From positions 868,001 through 932,000 of the forward strand of contig CAVXUW010000002.1 of NCBI GenBank assembly GCA_963765105.1: a stretch of 64,000 bases of DNA. The letters are read 5' to 3'. Below the pieces are notes generated by a model, which worked only from the letters and a program-made list of their open reading frames with translations, was not told the origin of the DNA and did not search any database. The stretch's first letter is position 1. The number at the start of each line of letters is the position of its first letter. Below are positions 25,858 through 34,476 of this stretch, in pieces. The position numbers were made by a program, and so were the translations under genes. This DNA is from CALMEC01 sp963765105. GTDB lineage: Bacteria > Actinomycetota > Thermoleophilia > Miltoncostaeales > Miltoncostaeaceae.

Positions 25858-26886
25858 GTGAGTAACGCCCCCGAGGGGCTGCGCCCGGTTTACGGCATCT
25901 GGGGCGATGATCGAGGAAAAGTCGATCGCGCGGTTCGACGGCTTCAGGATCGCGTCGTCGCAGAAGGTGGCATGCCGGCGGAGGCGTTTGACGCGACTCT
26001 GGTTACCGGTGCCGACGTGGTTGCTGCGTGCGAAACGCTGTCGTTTGGCGGTCGTCGACTGATTCTTGTACGCGGGGTTGACGGTTGGCGGGTTGACGAC
26101 GCCGCGCCGGTTGTTCAGTACCTGGCAGCTCCGAACCCGGGCACCTGTCTCGCGCTGATTGCGGATGGGGCGGTTACCCCAAAGCTCAAGGACGCCATTG
26201 GCACCGCGGGGCAAGTGCTGGTCTTCGGGCCCGACGCGAAAGCCAAGCGCTCCGATCGCACGAAATGGTTCGTCGCGCACGTTCAGGCGGAATGCGATCG
26301 CTCCGGCGCCAAACTCACCCCAAAGCTGGCCCGCCTCGTCGTCGAGCGGGTCGGGGAGGACGCCATGGCCCTCAGCCGCGAGGCCGAGAAACTCGCCGCC
26401 GCCGCTGGGCGCGAACCCATTGATCAGGAGATCGTCGACGCGCTCGTCGTCGAGAACCCCGAGGCCCGCGCATATGAGTTGGCCGATGCAGTCGTCGCGG
26501 GGAACCGCGCGCGCGTCTATGACCTGCTCGGCGAGCTTGCCGCGGGCGATCGTCCCACCGACCCCGCGGTCATCCACTCGACCCTCACACGTCACTTTCG
26601 TGGCATCGCGGTAGCGCAGTCGCTCGGTGGGGCCGCGACACCGGACGCTGTTGGCGACGCGACCGGCCTGCGCGGCTATCCGGCACAGAAGGCGGTTGAG
26701 CATTCGCAAACGGTTGCCCGGGGAGTGGGCGATCGATGCGTCGCCCGTCTTGCGGCCCTCGAGCTTGACCTTCGTGTGTCGTCGCTCAACGACCTTGGCC
26801 GGTCGAGCGATGACGGACGGCGCTTCATCCTCGAGCTCGCCGCTCGGGACCTCGTCGGCTATGTACGCGAGACCACGAGCGCCTAG
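25858..26886 (+). CDS. holA: DNA polymerase III delta subunit
   Basis: 342 residues, the clamp-loader wrench subunit that opens the beta clamp. The family pattern is visible: PVYGIWGDDRGKVDRAVRRL, the ETLSFGGRRLILVRGVDGW strand, KLTPKLARLVVERVGEDAMALSREAEKL (lid helices), and the C-terminal collar with PTDPAVIHSTLTRHFRGIAVAQ. Start GTG 25858 lies 57 bp after the minisatellite with only a weak ribosome site. The end overlaps by 4 bp the stop of vapC on the other strand. Confidence 0.85.
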   Translation: MSNAPEGLRPVYGIWGDDRGKVDRAVRRLQDRVVAEGGMPAEAFDATLVTGADVVAACETLSFGGRRLILVRGVDGWRVDDAAPVVQYLAAPNPGTCLALIADGAVTPKLKDAIGTAGQVLVFGPDAKAKRSDRTKWFVAHVQAECDRSGAKLTPKLARLVVERVGEDAMALSREAEKLAAAAGREPIDQEIVDALVVENPEARAYELADAVVAGNRARVYDLLGELAAGDRPTDPAVIHSTLTRHFRGIAVAQSLGGAATPDAVGDATGLRGYPAQKAVEHSQTVARGVGDRCVARLAALELDLRVSSLNDLGRSSDDGRRFILELAARDLVGYVRETTSA

Positions 26887-27308
26887 GTCGCCATAATCCT
26901 GTCGAGGTCAATCGCCGGGTTGAGTGCCGCGAGCCCGTCGATCTGCGAGAACCCGTTATCGGCAGAGACGAGGCTCGCTCCGCGACGCATGGCAGTCGCG
27001 GCCAGCACGCAATCGAAGGCGCCGAGGGACGCTGTGCGCTCGAACAGTTCGAGGCCGCGCTTGAGGTCGAGCTCATCGACTACGACCAATGGTTGGAGGA
27101 GGCCGGCGAACTCGCGAGCGACGAGCGCAGCGTCGTGCCGACCGCAACGGCGAGCGCGGACGTGGGCGAATTCCTGGATGACCTCGACGCTGGTCCGGGC
27201 GGTAACGTCGCCGCGTTGCACCGCTCGGATGATGGCGCGGCATGCCTGGCGTAAGGGGTGCTCACCGCCAACCGCGTAGACAAGAACCGTGGTGTCGAGA
27301 AAGATCAC
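26883..27308 (-). CDS. vapC: PIN-domain ribonuclease toxin (VapC-like)
   Basis: 141 residues with the PIN acidic residues in order: Asp5 (MIFLDTTVLVYAV), Glu in SVEVIQEFAHV, and the paired acidic sites in LGAFDCVLAATAMRRGASLVSADNGF. PIN toxins cleave specific RNAs and arrest growth until bound by their antitoxin. The GTG start overlaps the antitoxin stop (GTGA), the usual vapBC arrangement. It converges with holA with a 4-bp overlap. Confidence 0.88.
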   Translation of the reverse strand: MIFLDTTVLVYAVGGEHPLRQACRAIIRAVQRGDVTARTSVEVIQEFAHVRARRCGRHDAALVAREFAGLLQPLVVVDELDLKRGLELFERTASLGAFDCVLAATAMRRGASLVSADNGFSQIDGLAALNPAIDLDRIMAT

Positions 27309-27559
27309 CCGCGGCGGCCACGGGCGTCATCGAGCTCGGCTTTCAGGTCGCTGACGTCCCGAGGAACGTCCATGGGAAGTGCTGACAGGATTGCCTCGCC
27401 CGCCGAGAAACGATCAGGCCAGGACGGGGGGAGGGCGGCGTCTACGGCCTCTCGAATGACTTCGGCTGCCGAGATCTTGCGGGCTTGGGCTGCCGCGTGC
27501 ACGCGCGCGAACTGTTCGTCATCGAAAAGGATCTGGAAACGACGGTTCAACATGAACAT
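27305..27559 (-). CDS. vapB: Ribbon-helix-helix antitoxin (VapB-like)
   Basis: 84 residues. The N-terminal strand and two helices (RRFQILFDDEQFARVHAAAQARKISAAEVIREAV) match the Arc/CopG ribbon-helix-helix fold used for operator binding and autoregulation. The C-terminal part (DVPRDVSDLKAELDDARG) would wrap the toxin. It precedes vapC with a GTGA overlap. An AT-rich stretch just upstream (27556-27580) is a probable promoter/operator. ATG 27559 or the second Met may be used. Confidence 0.8.
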   Translation of the reverse strand: MFMLNRRFQILFDDEQFARVHAAAQARKISAAEVIREAVDAALPPSWPDRFSAGEAILSALPMDVPRDVSDLKAELDDARGRRG

Positions 27560-27612
27560 ACATTATCATGTGTAACTTTCCGTCATTTCGCCGAGAGTTG
27601 AGACGAAACCGC

Positions 27613-28392
27613 CTAAGGGCGAAACACGATGATGCCCGTTGGGATCGAGCGCTGGGCGCCAGGACGGTTGAGTGATCTGCCGCGCCAGTTGAGGTTGGCG
27701 CTGGAGTTGAGGTCCATCCCCAGGGCCTCGTCGAATCCCAGGCGAATGAGTGTGGTGGAGAACTGGCGTCCGGTGAGACCGGCGCCGCCCACGACAACGA
27801 GCGCGGTGTTGCCGTTGGTGAGACGCCCCACCGCAGCGCGGTGGATGACCCCGGTGCGTTGGACACCCTCGAGCAGCGAGAGATCACCGGCGCGATGGTT
27901 GACGACATACGCCGGCTTCCCCGACATCGCTTCGGTCACTCCACGTGCCAGGAGTGTGGCGGCCTGCAAACGGCCGGGAATGACATCGACGCTGCCGTCG
28001 GCGGCAAACGTCACCGCGGCGCGACGTGTGTCACCCAGGAAGCTCCGACCCGCGTGGATGAAGAGGTTCCCGGAGGGGCGCTTGGTCGCGAGAACGAAGA
28101 AGTCGCCGTTGAGGCCGCCGACTGCTCCCCGTGCCGCGTGCCGCGTGACATAGCGTCCCACCGTTCCGCTCCGACCGAGGCGTCCGCCGAGCCACACGGC
28201 CTCCAAACGCGCGCCCTGACCGGGGACGACGGTGATCATGTAGAGCGGACGGCGACCCGCCGGGGTGGAGGTGGTCGTTGACGTGACCGTGACACCGGGC
28301 GTCGGAGGGGATGCGGATGTGCCGGGTGACGCGAATGCGGCCATTGCGGCGGCGAACAGCGCCGTTGTCAACGCAGATCGAGTGCGGACCAT
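27613..28392 (-). CDS. Secreted phosphodiester glycosidase family protein (NAGPA-like)
   Basis: 259 residues. A Sec signal peptide (ALTTALFAAAMAAFASPGTSA) is followed by the NAGPA/DUF2233 domain. Visible landmarks are AVGGLNGDFFVLATKRPSGN, RRAAVTFAADGSVDV, and near the C-terminus LIRLGFDEALGMDLNSSANLNWRG ending SIPTGIIVF. The family removes sugar phosphodiester caps or acts on cell-wall polymers; in bacteria it is often linked to envelope or exopolysaccharide metabolism. Exported by prediction. It has no obvious operon partner; the next minus-strand gene downstream is vapB. Confidence 0.78.
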   Translation of the reverse strand: MVRTRSALTTALFAAAMAAFASPGTSASPPTPGVTVTSTTTSTPAGRRPLYMITVVPGQGARLEAVWLGGRLGRSGTVGRYVTRHAARGAVGGLNGDFFVLATKRPSGNLFIHAGRSFLGDTRRAAVTFAADGSVDVIPGRLQAATLLARGVTEAMSGKPAYVVNHRAGDLSLLEGVQRTGVIHRAAVGRLTNGNTALVVVGGAGLTGRQFSTTLIRLGFDEALGMDLNSSANLNWRGRSLNRPGAQRSIPTGIIVFRP

Positions 28393-28532
28393 GGAAAACC
28401 TCCTGTTTGCCGTGGCCCCTGACGCGAGAAGGCGGGGCCCAAGGACGCCAGAACGCCGGGTCGGTCAACCCGATGTATCACGATGCCTGCGGCCGTCTCA
28501 GATCGGGTACGACCACAACGAAAGAAGACACC

Positions 28533-28682
28533 ATGCCTGGTCAGCCCATCAACCCAACCCTCTGGCTGGATGACGACGTCGATGACATGGCCGATGCATT
28601 CGACCGCATCTTTCAGGCACACCGCCTGCGACGAGACGCCGAACGCCGGGGGTTCTTTACGGACTACTACGAGGCCGACTGA
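28533..28682 (+). CDS. Small acidic protein, hypothetical (possible VOC remnant)
   Basis: 49 residues from ATG 28533, with a weak AGAAG site 5 nt upstream; codon third positions are GC-rich as in the real genes here. The start (INPTLWLDDDVDDMADAFDRIF) resembles by eye the opening strand and helix of PhnB-type glyoxalase-fold proteins (TPxLWFDxxAEEAxxFYxxIF), but the rest of that domain is missing. It may be a truncated relic or an independent small protein. Confidence 0.4.
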   Translation: MPGQPINPTLWLDDDVDDMADAFDRIFQAHRLRRDAERRGFFTDYYEAD

Positions 28683-28697
28683 GCCGGCCGGCGCGCC

Positions 28698-28955
28698 TCA
28701 GCTCTCGCGCGCCGCCAAGATCCGTTGAATCCGGCCCTTGCGCCGGGCTGCGGTGTTGGCGTGGATTGCTCCTCGCGCAGCTGCCCGGTCGACCAGCTTC
28801 TCCAGATCACGCGCGCGTGCCGCGGCGTCATCGGCGCTCCCGGCCGTTTCCAGGCTCTTCAATAGGGTGCGGATCGTCGAGGTGTAGCGCACGTTCGTGT
28901 CGTGCTGCTTAACCGCGCGCTTGATGCGCTTCTTCTGCTGCTTGATGTTTGCCAA
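28698..28955 (-). CDS. rpsT: 30S ribosomal protein S20
   Basis: 85 residues, typical S20: ANIKQQKKRIKRAVKQHDTNVRYTS at the start and KLVDRAAARGAIHANTAARRKGRI near the end. It binds 16S rRNA early in small-subunit assembly. The start codon is TTG at 28955, with AAAGG 5-6 nt upstream. E. coli rpsT also uses UUG, which matters there for autoregulation. It is divergent from murJ; the two 5' regions overlap or adjoin. Confidence 0.96.
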   Translation of the reverse strand: MANIKQQKKRIKRAVKQHDTNVRYTSTIRTLLKSLETAGSADDAAARARDLEKLVDRAAARGAIHANTAARRKGRIQRILAARES

Positions 28956-28990
28956 GAGGGCCTTTCCCAGGGATATTCCGAGCGGCCGCG

Positions 28991-29024
28991 TATCCTAGCA
29001 AGCATGGGGGAGAACACGCTCTGA
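28991..29024 (+). promoter_or_regulatory. Predicted -10 box and leaderless mini-ORF ahead of murJ
   Basis: TATCCT (28991-28996) is followed after exactly 7 nt by ATG 29004, where transcription would start. The six-codon frame MGENTL ends at TGA 29022-29024, which overlaps the CTG (29021) that begins the murJ frame. GGGGGAG at 29006-29012 could serve as the murJ ribosome site. The same layout precedes the second deoC (59466-59505). No good -35 box is visible. Confidence 0.35.
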
Positions 29025-30610
29025 CGGTCACCGGAGCCGAAACGAGCGAGACCAAGCGACTCGCGCCCGGTGCGGGACGCTCCACGGCGATCTTCGCCAT
29101 GTGGACTGCGGTCAGCCGTGTCATGGGACTCGTTCGCGAGGTTGTGGCGGCGGCCCTCTACGGCACGAAAGGCCCGATCGCCGCCTTCGTTGTGGCGTTT
29201 CAGGTGCCGAACCTGCTGCGCAGTCTGGTGGCCGACTCGGCCCTCTCAGCCGCATTCGTGCCGAAGTTCACCGAGCTCCACGAACAGGGAAAGCACCGCG
29301 AGGCCGGGCAGCTCGCCGGCGCGTTCGTCGGGATCATCTCCCTGGCGCTGGGGGTCATTAGCGTCGTCGCCATTCTCGTCGCCCCGACGGTGATGCCGCT
29401 CTTCGCCCCCAACCTCAATGACGAGCTCACGAAGTATCTGGTGAGCCTGTCGCAGATCATGTTCCCCATCGTTGTGCTGCTCGGGCTCACGGGTCTGGTG
29501 ATGGGGATCTTGCAGTCGAACGGCCGGTTCGCCGCCTCGGCGTTCGTGCCGGTGTTGTGGAACGCCGTCATCATCGCCGCACTCGTGGGCGTAACCCCGT
29601 TTGTGAGCGACGAGCACCGCATCGACGTCTACGCCTACGGCATCTTGATCGGCACGGCGGCGCAGCTTCTGTGGCTGGTGCCCGGGCTACGTGGCCTCGG
29701 GCCCTTCCCACTGTCGTTGGGGCGAGGCAACCCGGACGTGCGCCGCGTGTTGGAGCTGATGGGGCCGGTCACGATCGGCCTGGGACTCATCAACCTCACG
29801 ATGGTGATCAACACGTGGTTCGCCGATCGAGTCAGCACCGAGTCCATCCGGGCCATCGACGCGGCGTTTCGCCTCTACATCCTTCCGCAGGGCATCTTCA
29901 GCGTGGCCGTGGCAACCGTGCTGTTCCCGCTCATCTCACGACTGGCGGCGCGCGACGACGTGACTGGTATGCGCCAAACAGTGATCGACGGCACCCGCCA
30001 GATCATCTTCCTACTGGTGCCATCGACGGTGTTCCTCGCCGTGTTGGCCGAACCCGTGGTGCGGCTCGTCTTTCAACGTGGTGAGTTTGGGGTTGCCGAC
30101 ACGATCCTCACCGGCGAGGCACTTCTCTACTTCACGTTCGGTCTGGTCTTCAACGGCGGTAGCTTGCTGCTCATCCGGACGTTCTTCAGCCTGAAGAAAC
30201 CCTGGATCCCCACAAAGGTGGCGCTGGGGACGCTTGTGCTCAACGTTGTCCTCGACGCCATCCTCTACCGGCCGATGGGCACCGGCGGCATACCGCTGGC
30301 GACGTCCATCGCGAGCTTCGCGGGGTTTGTTGCCCTGGGCATTCTCCTGCGCCGGGAGCTGGGCGGACTCAACGTGCGGTTCCTCGTCGATGGTTTCGTG
30401 AAGACGGCGGTCGCGACGATCTGGCTGGGGGCACTGGCATTCGGAACGTGGCACCTGCTCGATGAGGCGCTCGGCCGTTCGACCGTGGCCCAGCTGGTGA
30501 GCATGGGCAGTGCATCATTGGCGGGCGTCATCGCGTTCCTGTCGGCGGCGAAGGGTCTCGCTCTCCCCGAAACACGTGTTCTTGCGCGAATTGTCCGTTC
30601 GGTCCGATGA
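29021..30610 (+). CDS. murJ: Lipid II flippase MurJ (MviN)
   Basis: Polytopic membrane protein of about 529 residues that moves lipid II across the membrane. Family segments: TAVSRVMGLVREVVAAALYG, FVVAFQVPNLLRSLVADSAL, AFVPKFTELHEQGK, and LPQGIFSVAVATVLFPLIS. The start is not a usual codon. No ATG or GTG precedes the conserved region in frame except ATG 29099, which lacks a ribosome site and clips the first helix; TTG 28949 overlaps rpsT. CTG 29021 has GGGGGAG 8 nt upstream and overlaps a TGA (CTGA), so I prefer it. Confidence 0.88.
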   Translation: MTVTGAETSETKRLAPGAGRSTAIFAMWTAVSRVMGLVREVVAAALYGTKGPIAAFVVAFQVPNLLRSLVADSALSAAFVPKFTELHEQGKHREAGQLAGAFVGIISLALGVISVVAILVAPTVMPLFAPNLNDELTKYLVSLSQIMFPIVVLLGLTGLVMGILQSNGRFAASAFVPVLWNAVIIAALVGVTPFVSDEHRIDVYAYGILIGTAAQLLWLVPGLRGLGPFPLSLGRGNPDVRRVLELMGPVTIGLGLINLTMVINTWFADRVSTESIRAIDAAFRLYILPQGIFSVAVATVLFPLISRLAARDDVTGMRQTVIDGTRQIIFLLVPSTVFLAVLAEPVVRLVFQRGEFGVADTILTGEALLYFTFGLVFNGGSLLLIRTFFSLKKPWIPTKVALGTLVLNVVLDAILYRPMGTGGIPLATSIASFAGFVALGILLRRELGGLNVRFLVDGFVKTAVATIWLGALAFGTWHLLDEALGRSTVAQLVSMGSASLAGVIAFLSAAKGLALPETRVLARIVRSVR

Positions 30611-30619
30611 GACTGGTGG

Positions 30620-31456
30620 TTAGCGGCGTCGCAATCGCCGCGTTGGCCCGGGGCCCTGCTGGTACTGCGCGCGAAAGTCGGCGAGTTTGGACTCGTCGAA
30701 GGCGACAACCAGGTTGCCGTACCGCCATTTGACGATGTGTTGATGCATTGCGTGGTATCGCTCGTCGTTGACATGCAGATCGAGATACGAGCGCCCGTCG
30801 ACGGCGAGCACGATCGGAAACACCGAGCAGAGAAAATCGAAGTAGTCGGGGACATTCGTGCGCTGCAGAGCGTTCAACGCCCAATGGTTCAGCTCGAGCA
30901 CCGCGACGGGGTGATGGGTTTCGAGCATGTGGGCCGCTCCGCGGATGACGTCGGCTTCGAAGCCTTCGACATCGATCTTGACGAAGTCGATGCGTCCGGA
31001 ACCGAGTTCGGGAGTCACCTCGTCGAGCGTGCGAATCGCGATCGTCTCGACGGTGTGGCCGGTGCTGGCGGTCGTGCGATGAGAGACGAAGGCGCCGGTG
31101 CGGTCAGCGGGCGCGTACGTAAGCGTCGCCTCGAACGTCTCCGCACCCAGGCCGTACTGGTGGGTCGTCACATTCGTCAGCTGCGCCCGGGCGATGTTCC
31201 GTTCCAGGAAGCCATGCGTCACGGGCGAGGGTTCAAACGAATGGACAGAACGGCCCAGCTCGGCAAAAAGCAGCGTCGTCAAGCCAATGTTGGCGCCGAT
31301 GTCGAGAATGACGTCGCTGCCCCGAGCGACCGTTTGAAAGAGTCGAACCATGTCCGGCTCAAATCCCCGGCGATGTCGACGCGCGTAGCTATCGCCCGAC
31401 GAGATCGCATAGGTCTTTTGGCCGATGCGAATGCGATGCGTTTCACCAGTTGCCAC
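30620..31456 (-). CDS. FkbM family methyltransferase
   Basis: 278 residues with a class I S-adenosylmethionine fold: motif I VILDIGANIGLTTLLFAELG, then VHSFEPSPVTHGFLERNIA, and the FkbM-type region IDFVKIDVEGFEADVIRGAAHML with VAVLELNHWALN. FkbM enzymes O-methylate sugars or natural products; here a cell-surface glycan is a reasonable guess given the neighbouring murJ, but nothing shows the substrate. Convergent with murJ, divergent from lepA. Confidence 0.85.
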   Translation of the reverse strand: MATGETHRIRIGQKTYAISSGDSYARRHRRGFEPDMVRLFQTVARGSDVILDIGANIGLTTLLFAELGRSVHSFEPSPVTHGFLERNIARAQLTNVTTHQYGLGAETFEATLTYAPADRTGAFVSHRTTASTGHTVETIAIRTLDEVTPELGSGRIDFVKIDVEGFEADVIRGAAHMLETHHPVAVLELNHWALNALQRTNVPDYFDFLCSVFPIVLAVDGRSYLDLHVNDERYHAMHQHIVKWRYGNLVVAFDESKLADFRAQYQQGPGPTRRLRRR

Positions 31457-31555
31457 AGACTCAGCCTAGCCGTGCCGTGCCGACGGTCCGTTGTCGGCCT
31501 CGTTCGTGCGAGCCCCGGCTCTTCTCGTGGGTTGCTGTCGCTACCATGAGCGGTC

Positions 31556-33373
31556 GTGGATCAATCGCACATCCGGAACTTTTGCATCATCGCCCACATC
31601 GACCATGGCAAGTCGACGTTGGCGGATCGCATTTTGCAGCTCACAAACTCCATCAGCGATCGCGAGATGCGCTCGCAGGTGCTCGACTCCATGGACATTG
31701 AGCGCGAGCGGGGCATCACCATCAAAGCCCAGGCGGTGCGGGTGTTCTACACGGCATCCAACGGGGAGATCTACCAGCTCAACCTGATCGACACCCCCGG
31801 GCACGTTGACTTTTCCTACGAGGTCTCGCGCAGCCTTGCCGCGTGTGAGGGAGCGTTGCTCGTCGTTGACGCCAGCCAGGGTATCGAGGCGCAAACGCTC
31901 GCCAACACCTACTTGGCGATTGAGGCCGACCTGGAGATCATCCCGGTGCTCAACAAGATCGACCTCCCCGCCGCCGACCCCGACCTTCATGCCCGGGCAA
32001 TCGCGGACCTCATTGGCGACGACCCGGACAACGTCCTTCGCATCTCCGCCAAAACCGGCCAGGGCATCAAGGACGTGCTGGAGGCCGTCGTCGCCCGGGT
32101 GCCGCCGCCCCGCGGCGAACCGACTGCCGCGCCGCGTGCCCTCACGTTCGATTCGGTGTACGACCAGTACCGCGGTGTGGTGACGTTCATGCGCGTCGTC
32201 GACGGTCAGTTCCGCAAAGGCGACAAGCTCTACGCGATGCAGACGGGCCTCACGGCGGAGGTCGAAGAGATCGGTGTGATGACACCGACGATGGTGCCCA
32301 CCGGCTCGCTCGCGGCGGGTGAGTCAGGGTACGTCATCAGCGGGGTCAAGAAGCTGGGCGACTTGCGGGTGGGCGACACACTGACGGTGTCCGGAAACCG
32401 CGCGGAGGAAGCCCTTCCCGGCTACCGCGAAGTGAAGCCGATGGTGTTCTGCGGGCTGTTCCCTCTCGACGCCGACGAATACTCCGACCTGCGCGACGCC
32501 CTGGAGAAACTGTCGCTCAACGACGGGTCGCTTCAATGGGAACCGGAGACCTCACAGGCCCTCGGCTTCGGCTTCCGCTGCGGGTTTCTCGGCTTGCTCC
32601 ACATGGACATTGTCCGTGAACGTCTCGAACGCGAGTACGACCTGGAGCTTCTCGCCACCACGCCCAACGTCGCCTATCGGGTGATCTCGGTCACCGGTGA
32701 GGAAGTCGAGGTGCGCAGCCCGGCGGAACTTCCGAACCCCAGCAACATCGAGACGATCCATGAGCCGTTCGTGCGCTGCACGGTGCTGGTGCCGTCCGAC
32801 TACGTCGGCGCGGTGATGGAGCTGTGCCAGGACCGCCGCGGCAAGTTCGTGACGATGGAACCCATCGAAAACCGCCAGCAGATCGTCTACGACCTGCCAC
32901 TCGCGGAGATCGTCCTGGACTTCTACGACCAGCTGAAGAGCCGTACCAAGGGCTACGCCTCACTCGACTACGACGTCATCGGTGACCGTGAGAGCCCGCT
33001 CGTGAAGCTCGACATCCTCCTCGCGGGTGATCCGGTCGACGCCCTGTCGATGATCGTTCACCGGGATGTCGCCTACGCCCGTGGTAAGGGCATCGTGGAG
33101 CGCCTTCAGAAGACCATCCCACGGCAGCTGTTCGAGGTGCCTATTCAGGCCGCGATTGGCAGCAAGATCATTGCCCGCGAGACGGTCAAGGCACGGCGCA
33201 AAGACGTGCTGGCCAAGTGCTACGGCGGAGACATCAGCCGTAAGCGCAAGCTCCTGGAACGTCAGAAGGAGGGGAAGAAGCGCATGAAGCAGGTGGGCCG
33301 CGTCGAGGTTCCCCAAGAGGCGTTCCTGTCCGTGCTCTCGATTGGGGAAGAGTCGAGCAACGGGAAGCGCTGA
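31556..33373 (+). CDS. lepA: Translation elongation factor 4 (LepA)
   Basis: 605-residue translational GTPase acting on ribosomes during assembly or stalled elongation. G motifs are HIDHGKSTLADRIL, DTPGHVDFSYEV and LNKIDLPAADPD. The C-terminal signature is GGDISRKRKLLERQKEGKKRMKQ. Length is normal. Start GTG 31556. It heads a lepA-hemW-hrcA run, a common gene order, with hemW 5 bp downstream. Confidence 0.97.
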   Translation: MDQSHIRNFCIIAHIDHGKSTLADRILQLTNSISDREMRSQVLDSMDIERERGITIKAQAVRVFYTASNGEIYQLNLIDTPGHVDFSYEVSRSLAACEGALLVVDASQGIEAQTLANTYLAIEADLEIIPVLNKIDLPAADPDLHARAIADLIGDDPDNVLRISAKTGQGIKDVLEAVVARVPPPRGEPTAAPRALTFDSVYDQYRGVVTFMRVVDGQFRKGDKLYAMQTGLTAEVEEIGVMTPTMVPTGSLAAGESGYVISGVKKLGDLRVGDTLTVSGNRAEEALPGYREVKPMVFCGLFPLDADEYSDLRDALEKLSLNDGSLQWEPETSQALGFGFRCGFLGLLHMDIVRERLEREYDLELLATTPNVAYRVISVTGEEVEVRSPAELPNPSNIETIHEPFVRCTVLVPSDYVGAVMELCQDRRGKFVTMEPIENRQQIVYDLPLAEIVLDFYDQLKSRTKGYASLDYDVIGDRESPLVKLDILLAGDPVDALSMIVHRDVAYARGKGIVERLQKTIPRQLFEVPIQAAIGSKIIARETVKARRKDVLAKCYGGDISRKRKLLERQKEGKKRMKQVGRVEVPQEAFLSVLSIGEESSNGKR

Positions 33374-33378
33374 GGCGG

Positions 33379-34476
33379 ATGGGCGTCCACCATCTCTACG
33401 TCCACCTCCCGTTTTGTTCCCACCGATGCGGCTACTGCGCCTTTGTGGTTGAGGTGGGGGCGCTCGACCAACGTGACGCCTACACCGCCGCGGTGATCGC
33501 CGAGCTCGCAGCACACGCCGACGCTCTTGGCGCGCTGAGCACCGTCTACTTTGGCGGGGGCACGCCGTCGCTGCTCGGTGCGGACCGCGTGCGACGTCTC
33601 ATCGATGCGATTCGGGGACGGTGCGAACCTGACGTCGAGATCAGCCTGGAAGCCAACCCTGAGACGGTTGACGAGGCCACCATGGCCGACCTGGTCGCGG
33701 CCGGTGTCACACGCATCTCGCTTGGCGCCCAGAGCTTTCAACCTCACCTGTTGAGCGCACTGGATCGGCTGGCCACGGCTGCCCAGGTGCGCGCGGCCGT
33801 GTCGAACGCGCGGTCCGCGGGCTTTCGCAGCGTCAGTATCGACCTGCTGTTTGGCATCCCAGGCCAGTCCGACGCCGATCTGGACGCGGACATTGCGGCC
33901 GTCGAGGAACTCGGCCCCGATCATATCTCGTGGTACGAGCTCGAGGTCAAACCCGGCAGCGCCCTCGCACGAAACGGGGCCGTCGTCGACGAGGACTTCA
34001 CCGAGCAGGCCTACCGAACCATCGTCGAACGGCTCGAGGCGATGGGCTACGGGTGGTATGAGACCGCGAACTTTGCTCGCCCTGGGCATGAATGTCACCA
34101 CAGTCTGGCGTACTGGAACGCGGCCGACTATCTGGGCGTTGGCATCGGCGCGGTCTCCACCATTGCCGCGCAGCGTTGGCGAAACGCGGCCGACTTGGCC
34201 GGGTACATCACCGCGGCTCACCATGGTGAACGTCCCCGACGTACCCAGGAACTGCTGGACGACGACACCCGCCGTCGCGAGCGGTGGATGCTGGCCCTTC
34301 GCCTCAACCGGCCACTGTCACTGGACTGGGCCGGCGCACCGGACCACCCCGAATCGATCGACCACCTCGTCGACCTTGGCCTGGTCAGTGTCACCGACTC
34401 CACCCTGGTCCTGTCACGCGAAGGGCGGTTCGTGCAGAACGCCGTCTTGTGCGAGCTGATGGAATACACGGCATGA
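33379..34476 (+). CDS. hemW: Radical SAM heme chaperone HemW-like protein
   Basis: 365 residues. The radical-SAM cluster motif is CSHRCGYC (C-x3-C-x2-C) near residue 14, after VHLPF, followed by VYFGGGTPSLL, EISLEANPETV, ISLGAQSF and SIDLLFGIPGQS. The short N-terminus and the lepA context fit HemW (heme insertion) rather than oxygen-independent coproporphyrinogen oxidase HemN. The TGA overlaps the hrcA start as ATGA. Confidence 0.9.
   Translation: MGVHHLYVHLPFCSHRCGYCAFVVEVGALDQRDAYTAAVIAELAAHADALGALSTVYFGGGTPSLLGADRVRRLIDAIRGRCEPDVEISLEANPETVDEATMADLVAAGVTRISLGAQSFQPHLLSALDRLATAAQVRAAVSNARSAGFRSVSIDLLFGIPGQSDADLDADIAAVEELGPDHISWYELEVKPGSALARNGAVVDEDFTEQAYRTIVERLEAMGYGWYETANFARPGHECHHSLAYWNAADYLGVGIGAVSTIAAQRWRNAADLAGYITAAHHGERPRRTQELLDDDTRRRERWMLALRLNRPLSLDWAGAPDHPESIDHLVDLGLVSVTDSTLVLSREGRFVQNAVLCELMEYTA

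Noticed and set aside
29004..29030. Programmed frameshift joining the mini-ORF to murJ
   Set aside because: A -1 shift would be needed and CTC cannot re-pair one base back; a slip is conceivable at TTC in the deoC case only. Stop-start coupling explains both.
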